This document shows, one piece after another, positions 7,593 through 15,761 of a stretch of 28,510 nucleotides of DNA (position 1 is its first letter; the number at the start of each line of letters is the position of its first letter). Position numbers and translations under genes: made by a program. The notes under the pieces are model-generated. The model was not told where the DNA came from. It was given only the letters and a program-made list of their open reading frames with translations, and made no database searches. Origin of the DNA: JBBRLG01 sp038231495 (GTDB taxonomy: Bacteria > Planctomycetota > Planctomycetia > Gemmatales > Gemmataceae); NCBI GenBank assembly GCA_038231495.1, contig JBBRLG010000019.1:1-28510 (forward strand). Reading direction: 5' to 3'.

Positions 7593-7635
7593 GCCCCAAT
7601 CATCCTGGACACCATTGCTGCAACGGACTACTAAG

Positions 7636-7722
7636 CTAAGGCGCGCCGGGGACGATAGTCCCCTGTGTGAGACCAACGGGTGGACACTCCCACCGGGGAC
7701 TTTCGTCCCCGGCGCGCCTTAG
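7636..7722. repeat. Large inverted repeat with nested stems, MITE-like
   Basis: Two 28-base arms, 7636-7663 and 7695-7722, are reverse complements with a single mismatch (GACGATAGTC against GACGAAAGTC). A 31-base loop separates them. The outer half of each arm is CTAAGGCGCGCCGGGG, and the inner half (GGGGAC...GTCCCC) is itself a hairpin. The element lies 23 bases from the stop of the dioxygenase gene and between convergent transcription units. It could serve as a two-way terminator or be a non-autonomous mobile element. Confidence 0.85.
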
Positions 7723-7745
7723 AATTGAAACCACTGCTCAACGAA

Positions 7746-8417
7746 CTACTTGCTCTCCGGCGTCCAGCCGAGCACGATGTCGAACTGCGCCGCCAATTCG
7801 CCGGCGCGCGACTCCTTCACCGCCACGAAATCGATCGTGACCGACGCCCGCGCCTTGGCGTCCTTGATGTCGCGGTAGACGCCGTCCCTCTCGTTGGCCG
7901 CCTCGCCCTTGATGTAGCACTGCGTCGTCAGCAGTTCCTTGCCGTTGCGCTTGACCTTGAAGTGAATGTGCGGCGTCCGACCGGGGTAGGCCACCGGCTT
8001 GATCGTACGGAAATAGTATTCGCCGCTGGAGCCGGTCAGGAAACGGCCGAAGCCCTGGAAGTTCTCGTCGCGCTTCCTCTTTCCGGAATCGCCCGTGTGC
8101 AGGTAGACCGCCTTGGCGTCCACCTGCCAGATTTCGACGAGGGCGTTCTTGACCGGGTCGCCCTTGGCGTCGAGGATTTTACCGCTAAGGTGCGTCACGT
8201 CGCCGACGGCCGGCGTGATGGAGTCGTTGACGATGAGCAGGTCGTTGTCGGTGTCGAGCGGCAATTTGTTGGGGTAGAACGGCCCCTCGGTCTGGGCCGG
8301 CGTCTTGACGCGTTCCAGCTCGTCGGCGAACAGACCGGGCGTCGTGAACGCTGCCATGCCCAGCGTGGCGGCGCCCAGGAAAATACGGCGGCTCGGCAGG
8401 TACAGGGTTTTCTTCAT
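7746..8417 (-). CDS. Tat-exported intradiol ring-cleavage dioxygenase-like protein
   Basis: A 223-residue protein with a twin-arginine signal (S-R10-R11-I-F-L-G followed by a hydrophobic stretch), so it is probably folded in the cytoplasm and exported. The catalytic domain matches intradiol dioxygenases such as protocatechuate 3,4-dioxygenase: TEGPFYPNK, VEIWQVDAKAVY, GRFLTGSSGEYYFRTIKP, then AYPGRTPHIHFKV. The four expected non-heme Fe(III) ligands are present as Y105, Y144, H150 and H152. The family cleaves catechol-type rings between the two hydroxyls using O2; the substrate is unknown for exported planctomycete members. GAGGAG stands about 9 bases upstream of the ATG. It is the last gene of a leftward trio with the repeat protein and the di-heme peroxidase. 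Confidence 0.9.
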   Translation of the reverse strand: MKKTLYLPSRRIFLGAATLGMAAFTTPGLFADELERVKTPAQTEGPFYPNKLPLDTDNDLLIVNDSITPAVGDVTHLSGKILDAKGDPVKNALVEIWQVDAKAVYLHTGDSGKRKRDENFQGFGRFLTGSSGEYYFRTIKPVAYPGRTPHIHFKVKRNGKELLTTQCYIKGEAANERDGVYRDIKDAKARASVTIDFVAVKESRAGELAAQFDIVLGWTPESK

Positions 8418-8506
8418 CGAGACATCTCCTCGGGCGATGGTGTTGGGGGTGGCCCACGCGGAAGCGCGACCCGCCCCACGACAGTACCCACTTTGTCGGG
8501 CGAAAG

Positions 8507-9490
8507 CTACGGCCGTGCGGGACGGTCGCCGCCGCGGCCGCGCGGCGGGTCGGGAGGGCCTTGCTGCTCCAGCGCGTCCTTGAACTGCTTGAGCTGGTCG
8601 TCGCTCAGCACGCCCTTCATCTGCTTGAGCATGTCCTCGCGGGCTTCCTCGAGAACTTTGCGTACCTTTTCGTGGTGCGCCTTGAGTACCTCTTCCGCCT
8701 TGTCGCGCTCTTTCTTGGTCAACTTGACATCGTCCAGGGCACGCTCCATACCATCGGGACCGCCCGGCAAACCGCTACCGCCGGGGCCGCCCGGACCGCC
8801 GCCGGGGCCGCCCGGACCGCGGGGCGGACCTTGGTTCTCCAGCGCGTCCTTGAACTTCGTGTGCTGGGTTTCGTTGAGCACATTCGCCATGCTCTTTAGT
8901 AGGTCATGGCGCGCCTGCTCGTTCAGCTTGCCCATTTTTTCGTGGTGCGCCTTGAGCGCGTCGTCCGCCTTGTCCTTCTCCTTGTCCGTCAGCTTCAGGT
9001 CGTCCACGATGCGTTCGAGGCCGCCCGGACCGCCGGGGCGCAGGCCGCCCGGCCCACCCGGACCGCCGCCGCCGGGACGTGGTCCGCCCGGACCGCCAGG
9101 ACCACCCGGACCACCACCGGGACGGAGGCCGCCCGGAGCGCCCGGGCCGCGAGGCGCACCCTGGGCCTGTAGTGCGTCCTTGAACTTCGTGTACTGGGCC
9201 TCGGGGAGGGCGTCTTTCATTTGCTTGAGCAAGTCCTCGTGGGCTTGTTCCGTCAACTTGTCCATTTGTTCGCGGTGCGCCTTGAGCGCCTCTTCCGCCT
9301 TGTCCTTCTGCTTGTCGGTCAGCTTCAGGTCGTCGAGCATACGCTCAAGACCGAAGGGGCCGCCGGCACCGCCCGGACCACCCGGACCGCCGGGACCACC
9401 CGGACCCCGAGGCGGCGGCTGTGTCAGCGCCACCCCGGCCACGACGAGCGCCGCCGCCAGGGCGGACGCCAGAATTGTCACTTTTTTCAT
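8507..9490 (-). CDS. Exported three-repeat helical (Spy-like) protein with collagen-like Gly-Pro linkers
   Basis: A 327-residue protein with a signal peptide (about 1-23, ending GVALTQPPP). Three near-identical charged helical modules of about 61 residues begin at ER49, ER159 and ER249. Each follows the plan ERxxDDxKLTxKxxDKAxxxLKAHxE, then (A/E)xxDxLKxM, then QxxxFKDALxxQG. They are joined by Gly-Pro-rich collagen-like linkers (GPGGPGG units). The KLTxK...LKxH pattern recalls the LTxxQ/Spy-CpxP superfamily of periplasmic metal-stress chaperones, but this assignment is tentative. AAGGAG lies about 8 bases upstream of the ATG. The gene sits 48 bases after the di-heme peroxidase and 89 bases before the dioxygenase, so the three may be one operon. 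The G+C-rich linkers create a long false reading frame on the opposite strand. Confidence 0.85.
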   Translation of the reverse strand: MKKVTILASALAAALVVAGVALTQPPPRGPGGPGGPGGPGGAGGPFGLERMLDDLKLTDKQKDKAEEALKAHREQMDKLTEQAHEDLLKQMKDALPEAQYTKFKDALQAQGAPRGPGAPGGLRPGGGPGGPGGPGGPRPGGGGPGGPGGLRPGGPGGLERIVDDLKLTDKEKDKADDALKAHHEKMGKLNEQARHDLLKSMANVLNETQHTKFKDALENQGPPRGPGGPGGGPGGPGGSGLPGGPDGMERALDDVKLTKKERDKAEEVLKAHHEKVRKVLEEAREDMLKQMKGVLSDDQLKQFKDALEQQGPPDPPRGRGGDRPARP

Positions 9491-9538
9491 CTCAGGACTC
9501 CTTGCTTAACAGGCTGCGGTAGACATTGCAGCCGCAAA

Positions 9539-10669
9539 TCACTTCGCCACGAACGGGTCGGAAAACTTCGGGTCGGCGATGAACTTCGGATCGCTCAACG
9601 TCTTCAAAAAGGCGACGAGGGCGGCCTTCTGCTCGTCGTCCATCTTCGGCCGGCCGCGCAAGACGCCGTCGAGATTCGGATGGTCTTTCACGCCGGAGCT
9701 GTAGTGCTCGATCACCTCTTCCAGCGTTTTGAAGCGGCCGTCGTGCATGTACGGCCCGGTAAACTCGATGTTGCGCAGGGACGGCGATTTGAACTGGCCC
9801 GCTTGCCGGCGGTTGGCGGTTAGGTTGGCGACGCCGCGGTCGGCAACCGTCGTGTCGGCGTCCAGGCCGTTGTTCCGCGTCCGCAGCAGGGAGAAGACCG
9901 CCGTTTGTCCCGCCGGCAGATGGCACACGGCACACCGGCGCAGGAAGAGCGCCTTGCCGCGATTCTCCTGGTCGGTGCAATTCGGGAAGTCGTCGCGCAC
10001 CGATTCGACCTTGGCCAACCCGTCGTCGTACTTCGACTGATACGAGACCAGCGAGCGGACAAATTGTGCCAGTGCCCGAGCGGTGCGCTCCTTCGTGACC
10101 GTTGAATCGCCGAACGCCTTTTGAAACAGCCCGGCATAATCCGCGTCGTTGGCGAGCGTTTCCACCACCTTCGTCAGGTCGTGGCCCATCTCGAGCTTGT
10201 TCTGGATCGGCATGAGGACCTGTTCTTCGAGGGTCGCGGCACGCTCGTCCCAGAAGAAACGGCCGTTGGGATAATAGCGGATGTCGACGAGCGGCATGGC
10301 GTTGCGGTCGCCGTCCTTGCCCTCGTAGCCTTTGCTGAAACGGCGCGGGTCGGAGAAGGCGTGCTTCTGCTGGTGGCAGGACGCACAAGCGACGGTGTTG
10401 TTGGCCGACAGCCGCGTGTCGTAAAAGAGGACGCGGCCCAGGGTCGCGCCGGCGTCGGTGATCGGGTTGTCCTTCGGCGTGTTGTCGAAGCGGCGCACGA
10501 CCAGCGTCTTGAAATGCTCCGGCAGCTCGACGCCGGCGTAGCGGTAGGGCGTCTCCGGCAGGCGGAGGCTGCGGGCCTTCGCCGGTAGGCCGGCGGCGCG
10601 GGGGGCGGGTCCCAGGCCGCTACCCGCGACCAGGACTGCGGCGAGAATCAGGATGACCATTCGTCGCAC
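9539..10669 (-). CDS. Di-heme cytochrome c peroxidase / MauG-family protein
   Basis: A 376-residue exported protein with a signal segment at about 1-27. Two c-type heme-binding motifs are visible: C95-A-S-C98-H99 and C246-A-V-C249-H250, as in bacterial cytochrome c peroxidases and MauG. Other family blocks are LGRVLFYDTRLSANNTVACA, AFSDPRRFSKGYEGK, RFFWDERAATLEEQVLMPI, and the C-terminal KSPSLRNIEFTGPYMHDGRF. The family reduces H2O2 or oxidises protein or small-molecule substrates in the periplasm. The GTG at 10667-10669 is chosen because AAGGAG lies 8 bases before it; the ATG at 10660 is 17 bases from that site. It leads the leftward trio ending with the dioxygenase. Confidence 0.93.
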   Translation of the reverse strand: MRRMVILILAAVLVAGSGLGPAPRAAGLPAKARSLRLPETPYRYAGVELPEHFKTLVVRRFDNTPKDNPITDAGATLGRVLFYDTRLSANNTVACASCHQQKHAFSDPRRFSKGYEGKDGDRNAMPLVDIRYYPNGRFFWDERAATLEEQVLMPIQNKLEMGHDLTKVVETLANDADYAGLFQKAFGDSTVTKERTARALAQFVRSLVSYQSKYDDGLAKVESVRDDFPNCTDQENRGKALFLRRCAVCHLPAGQTAVFSLLRTRNNGLDADTTVADRGVANLTANRRQAGQFKSPSLRNIEFTGPYMHDGRFKTLEEVIEHYSSGVKDHPNLDGVLRGRPKMDDEQKAALVAFLKTLSDPKFIADPKFSDPFVAK

Positions 10670-10936
10670 GGGCCGTCTCCTTCACGGGAATGACACGGGG
10701 TCGGGAAGCCCCGACGGTAGTTGCCGCGTGCAGTTTAGCCATCGTAACCTGAAGGGAACGTGAAGGGGACAAAAATGTGGGGAAGAAAAGAAATTGAGTG
10801 GCGGCAAGCGTTCGGAGGAAGGGAACGCGGCGGTCTCCCTGCAGGTCCAGGTATAATCGCCTGAAGAACGCTACCGTGCCGTTCAAGGGATCGGGCCAGG
10901 GGCCGAGACTTCCAGAGACCGCAAGAGGGCAGAGTG

Positions 10937-11200
10937 ATGGGGCTGACACCGGCCGAACGACAACAACTTGAAGACTACCAAACCATGATGGGAACGGAGG
11001 CCGGCAGTCTGGCGCTGGCCCTGGACCGTCTCACCGACGTGATGGCAATGCTGGGCCAACACAAAGTTTACTGCCGGGTCGAGAAGGGGCCGCGCGCCGG
11101 GCAGCCGCCGCTCGACCTGGAAGAGCTGCTCGACGTGTTGCAGAAGGCGAAAAGGCTTGTTCAGGAAACGATGCTGCGGTTGCGCGAGGATCGGCAGTGA
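10937..11200 (+). CDS. Small helical protein of unknown function
   Basis: An 87-residue protein starting GLTPAERQQLEDYQTMMG and ending LVQETMLRLREDRQ. It looks all-helical, with a basic middle (CRVEKGPRAGQPP), no signal peptide and no membrane segment. I do not recognise a family. The ATG at 10937 is preferred over the adjacent GTG at 10934; AAGAGGGC lies about 10 bases upstream. Base composition and codon use look coding. It is divergent from the di-heme peroxidase gene across about 265 bases in which no clear promoter was seen. It is followed at once by transposase and helicase debris, so it may belong to the edge of a decayed mobile element. Confidence 0.55.
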   Translation: MGLTPAERQQLEDYQTMMGTEAGSLALALDRLTDVMAMLGQHKVYCRVEKGPRAGQPPLDLEELLDVLQKAKRLVQETMLRLREDRQ

Positions 11201-11240
11201 TTGCTACTTGCGTGGCACTAATAGTAGTACAGCGCAATGA

Positions 11241-11438
11241 GTTACTCTTGTCTACGCACCCAAGGTTTCCTACCGTTACCTGGAGCAGCTGCTGTGCAGC
11301 TGTACCCCAATGCCTTTCCCCTGGGCCGGCGTGCCCCCGGACATCGTTTTTCGGACCAAGCCGGAGTTGAGCCTGGAATTGGTGGGTCAACTGCGGCAGC
11401 AACTGCGGCACGGTTGGGTGACCTTCGCTGAAGCCTAG
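11241..11438 (+). pseudogene. Transposase remnant, IS4/IS701-like
   Basis: The plus-strand frame reads LVYAPKVSYRYLEQLL and then GVPPDIVFRTKPELSLELV and LRHGWVTFAEA before a TAG. The pattern GVPPxxxFRTKPELxLEL followed by GWVTFDE is the region just before the second catalytic Asp of IS4/IS701-type DDE transposases. Here the protein stops just where the DEYYG-like motif would begin. No start codon, N-terminal domain or C-terminal domain is present. The final stop overlaps the stop of the helicase remnant on the other strand within CCTAGG (11434-11439), so the two scraps meet exactly there. Confidence 0.5.
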
Positions 11439-12022
11439 GGCCGCAAGCAAGCCTTCTTGAAGAGCGACTGTTTCTTGGCGTCGGAGTCGGCGTCACAGAC
11501 AGCGGCGATCTGCTCGCGCGGGATGCCGCATGCGAGCAGCTTATGGATGATCTCGCCGTAGGCCGAGTAGCCCCAGGGCGTCGGGTGAACGCCCATGTCG
11601 CAGAAGATCATCTGCGCGGCGCGTGTCCCCGCGGTTCGGTTCCAGATGGCCGCGACGTTCTCCACCAGCGCGTTGACTTTCGATCCCGGAAAATCGGGTG
11701 CCGTGGCGGAGAGCAGCCTGGCATTGGGATAGAGTTGCATGAACTCGCGGCCGAACTGCTCCAGCAGGTGGTTGGGCACGACGTACAACGGCTTGCCGAT
11801 CAGGCCCGCCTGCTTCATCTTCTTCCCAGTCGCCGCCATCGTGAAGGTCTTGCCCGCTCCGACGGCCTGGGCGAGCAGCGTATTGCCGGAACTCATGCCG
11901 CGCCAAACGGCATCGTTCTGGTGAGCGTGTAGCCGGATGGTCTGGTTCATGCTGGGGAAGTCGAGGTGGCGGACGAGTCGAGCCCCTTTACTTTGACGGT
12001 GCGATGCGACGAGTCTGTGCAA
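11435..12022 (-). pseudogene. Internally deleted helicase fragment from a mobile-element type helicase/methylase
   Basis: This reads as 195 residues. LHAHQNDAVWRGMSSGNTLL, AVGAGKTFTMA (Walker A) and YVVPNHLLEQFGREFMQLYP form the first RecA-like half of a large SF2 helicase of the kind found in integrative elements and plasmids, often fused to an adenine methylase. Directly after LLSATAPDF the sequence jumps to SKVNALVENVAAIW and then MIFCDMGVHPTPWGYSAY and DADSDAKKQSLF, which belong near the second helicase half. The middle (DEAH box and beyond) and everything downstream are missing, so the gene is dead. The true left limit of homology is near residue 20; the first codons may be unrelated. 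Confidence 0.65.
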
Positions 12023-12109
12023 CGCCTTCGCGAAGTGGAACTATTTTGTCGATACCCGGCGTGCGGCCGACGACCCGCTCGAAGGGATCGTTGAATCGTT
12101 AAGTAACGG

Positions 12110-13078
<969 letters not shown>

Positions 13079-13107
13079 GCTGAACTCCTTGGAGACAAGG
13101 CTCGGCG

Positions 13108-13212
13108 GCCGACGTAGCCCAGCCCGATCATGCCGAGGCGCGCAGCCTTGACTTCGATCTTGGCGAGCAGGGCCCGCAAAGGGTCGCCCGTCGAGTTGCG
13201 ATGGTAATTGTC
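13108..13212 (-). pseudogene. N-terminal remnant of a nucleotide-sugar (UDP-GlcNAc/ManNAc) dehydrogenase
   Basis: The minus-strand frame reads DPLRALLAKIEVKAARLGMI followed by GLGYVG, then loses homology and runs into the leader of the epimerase. The Rossmann motif GMIGLGYVG preceded by LLxKIExKxAR is the signature N-terminus of WecC/TviB/WbpA UDP-sugar dehydrogenases. About 30 recognisable codons out of the usual 420 or so remain. An in-frame TAA lies at 13213-13215, and no start codon is present in the fragment. The remaining 13213-13493 stretch, up to the asparagine-synthase stop, holds nothing I can assign. Confidence 0.65.
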
Positions 13213-13493
13213 TTACAAGATCCGAGAAATTACTGCCATGCTGCTAACGGACAAGGCGCGGCGCTGACATCCAGGGCCACGGGGGTTCGCGGACTAAAAT
13301 GAAGTAATTCGGGCCTGTGCGATGCGAAATACAAATTACCCGATCTCTCTCGGATGAATATTGCGCGGAATCAAGAGGGCACAGGCGGTCAGCCGCCTTC
13401 GCCGAGTTCCCACGCCACCGAGTCCAGGAGTCGTTGGGCCTGAGGGTGCTCCAGGCCTAGCCCAAGAGCTGGCTGGCTGTGCCTTCTGTTTCG

Positions 13494-15401
13494 TTACCGC
13501 AAGAACTCCCGATACCACAACTCCAACCACAGCAAGGCCCACAACTGAAAGGAATGGTCCTGCCGGCCGCCCACGTGTTCCTCCAGCAGTTGCCGTACCG
13601 GCCCCGGCTCGAAATAGGCCCGGGTCCGCGCGTCGCCCGCCAGCAGCGTGTCCTCCAGCAGCGGCCGCAGCTCGCCCCGCATCCACGTCCCCACCGGCAC
13701 GCCGAACCCCATCTTGCGGCGGTGCAAGTTCTCCTCCGGCACCAGCCCCGCAGCCGCCTTCTTGAGCAGGTACTTGAGCGTCCCCCCCCGGATCTTGAGC
13801 CTCGACGGCAGCCGGGCCGCGAACTCCATCACCTTGTGGTCCAAAAACGGCGACCGCCCCTCAAGCGAACACGCCATCGTTGCGATGTCCATTTTCACGA
13901 GCAGGTCGTACGGCAAATACGACCGCACGTCCACGGCCAGGAGCGTGTCCAGGGCGTCGCCCCCCTCCCGTTCCACCGCCTTGAACTCGCCGAGGAGGAA
14001 GTCGTCCGCGTCGCCGCCCGCCACTTCCGCGCGGAACCCGGGGGTATACAGCCGCGCCTTCTGCGCCGCGGTGAAGTACCCCACCCAGCGCAGATACCGC
14101 TGCGCCGTCGGCAAGGCCGCGGCCTCCAGCAGCCGCTTGGCCTGTCGCAACCGGCTGCGCCGCGGCAACGAGTCGGGGATCAACGCCCCGGCCAGCCCAC
14201 TCACGCCGCTGCGCACCAGGGCCGGCAAGCGCCGGAAGCGGTCGGCCAGCCGGCTGCCCAGGTAGCGCTCGTAGCCTCCGAACGACTCGTCGCCGCCGTC
14301 GCCGTTGAGCGCAACCTTTACGTGCTCCCGCGTCATGCGGGCGACGTAATAACTTGGCACCGCGGAGGAGTCGGCGTACGGCTCCCCGTAATGGCGCACG
14401 AGCTTCGGCAGCACCTCCAGGGCGTTGGGCCGCACCACCAATTCGTGGTGTTCGGTCCCGTATTTCTGGGCCACCGCCCGGGCGTAGGGCAGCTCGTCAA
14501 ACCCCGGTTCGTCAAACCCGATTGAAAACGTCTTGACCGGACCGCTACTGTACTTGCTCATGAGGGCGACGACGAGGCTCGAATCGACCCCACCGCTCAA
14601 CAGCGCGCCCAGCGGCACGTCGGCAATGAGCCGCAGCCGCACCGCCTCGCCGAGCACCTCCAGCAACCCGTGCACGGCCTCTTCCTCGGTCAGCGCCTGC
14701 TTGGGCGTGTACTCCAGTTGCCAGTAGCGCTCGACCCGCATCTCCTGGATCCCCGCGTCCCCCTCCCCCAGGCGGCACAGGAGGTAGTGGGCCGGCGGCA
14801 GCTTTTTGACGGCACGGTAGACTGTCCGGGGCGCGGGGATGTAGCCGTAGGTGAGGTATTCATCGACAGCGGCAGGGTCCGGGTTGCGAGAGATGTCGGG
14901 GTGCTCGACAATTGCCTGTAACTCCGAGGCGAAGACGAGTTGGTCCGCTGTCTGGGCGTAAAAGAGCGGCTTCTTGCCGACGCGGTCGCGGGCCAGCATC
15001 AGGGTGCGGCGCGGGCCGTCCCAAAGGCCGAAGGCGAACATACCGCGGAAGTGGTTGACGCAGTCCGGGCCGTATTGTTCGTAGCCGTGGAGAATGACCT
15101 CGGTATCGCTGTGCGTAGCGAAGCGGTGCCCCAGCCCTTCGAGCCGCGTGCGCAGCTCCTGGAAGTTGTAAATCTCGCCGTTGAAGGTCACCCAGACGGT
15201 GCCGTCCTCGTTGCTCATCGGCTGCTTGCCGGCGGACAGGTCGATGATGCTCAGGCGGCGCTGGCCGAGGCCGACCCGCGGCTCGAAATGAAACCCCTCC
15301 TCGTCCGGCCCCCGGTGGACCAGCCGCGCGCAGAGGCGTTCGAGCAGCGACCGCACCACCCCCCGGCCTGCCAGGTCCACGATCCCCGCAATGCCACACA
15401 T
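13494..15401 (-). CDS. AsnB-type glutamine-hydrolysing amidotransferase (asparagine synthase)
   Basis: A full-length 635-residue class II amidotransferase. The N-terminal Ntn domain begins MCGIAGIVDL, so Cys2 is the glutaminase nucleophile after Met removal. It contains HRGPDEEGFH, RLSIIDLSAGKQPM and NGEIYNFQELR. The ATP-pyrophosphatase domain has the PP-loop S269-G-G-V-D-S274. Later blocks include FSIGFDEPGFDELPYA, LNGDGGDESFGGYERYL and SPFLDHKVMEFAARLP. The family makes asparagine, but copies in polysaccharide or exosortase loci are thought to amidate sugars or other acceptors. Its place in this cluster favours such a role, which is inference. The nearest ribosome-site candidate, AAGGAA, is rather far (about 10 bases) from the ATG. 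Confidence 0.93.
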   Translation of the reverse strand: MCGIAGIVDLAGRGVVRSLLERLCARLVHRGPDEEGFHFEPRVGLGQRRLSIIDLSAGKQPMSNEDGTVWVTFNGEIYNFQELRTRLEGLGHRFATHSDTEVILHGYEQYGPDCVNHFRGMFAFGLWDGPRRTLMLARDRVGKKPLFYAQTADQLVFASELQAIVEHPDISRNPDPAAVDEYLTYGYIPAPRTVYRAVKKLPPAHYLLCRLGEGDAGIQEMRVERYWQLEYTPKQALTEEEAVHGLLEVLGEAVRLRLIADVPLGALLSGGVDSSLVVALMSKYSSGPVKTFSIGFDEPGFDELPYARAVAQKYGTEHHELVVRPNALEVLPKLVRHYGEPYADSSAVPSYYVARMTREHVKVALNGDGGDESFGGYERYLGSRLADRFRRLPALVRSGVSGLAGALIPDSLPRRSRLRQAKRLLEAAALPTAQRYLRWVGYFTAAQKARLYTPGFRAEVAGGDADDFLLGEFKAVEREGGDALDTLLAVDVRSYLPYDLLVKMDIATMACSLEGRSPFLDHKVMEFAARLPSRLKIRGGTLKYLLKKAAAGLVPEENLHRRKMGFGVPVGTWMRGELRPLLEDTLLAGDARTRAYFEPGPVRQLLEEHVGGRQDHSFQLWALLWLELWYREFLR

Positions 15402-15761
15402 TTAGCGTGTTTCCTTATCCGGACGGGACCGGTTTCGAGCAAACGAAGGCACGGAACCGCCAATTTTTATCGCCGTTCGTCGACACCCGCACAAGAGCGC
15501 ACTGAAAATCGCCGCGTTTCTAGCCAATGACCAGGCCCACCGCCCTATCACCGCCCGGGAAAGGGGCAAAAGGTCCTCAGGGGCGCGGCAGTTGGCACTA
15601 GATAATAGCAGGAAGTGTGCAGGAATACCCCAGGAATACCGTACCGAAATTGGCACGAACTGGCACCAGGAAAAACCCCTGGCACAACACAAAGGGCGGT
15701 CTCCTCTGCCGCTTTCCCTCCGCCAATCCCCGCCCGGTTCCCAGCGGAGTAACGCAAACGC
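15402..15761. other. 360-base non-coding gap in the polysaccharide cluster, with a short direct repeat
   Basis: No convincing gene is seen on either strand. The only structure noticed is a tandem CAGGAATACC at 15620-15629 and 15631-15640. The weak promoter candidate above also lies here. A gap of this size inside an otherwise compact leftward cluster is the likeliest place for a separate promoter of the downstream AsnB gene. Confidence 0.5.
15466..15494 (-). promoter_or_regulatory. Weak candidate promoter for the AsnB-type gene
   Basis: On the minus strand TTGTGC (15489-15494) and GATAAA (15466-15471) are separated by 17 bases, about 65 bases upstream of the AsnB start. Each box matches the sigma-70 consensus only partly (3 and 4 of 6), so this may be chance. 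Confidence 0.2.

Noticed and set aside
7537..7722. CRISPR-like repeats
   Set aside because: The two palindromic elements are different from each other and there is no regular repeat-spacer pattern.
7680..9509. 609-codon plus-strand open frame rich in Pro-Gly
   Set aside because: It is antisense to the dioxygenase and repeat-protein genes, both of which have clear domains, signals and ribosome sites. The Pro/Gly runs simply mirror the collagen-like linkers.
12023..12109. Possible plus-strand peptide containing AFAKWNYFVDTRRAADDPLE
   Set aside because: It looks somewhat protein-like, but it has no start, is very short, and I could not tie it to a family; it is probably more mobile-element debris.
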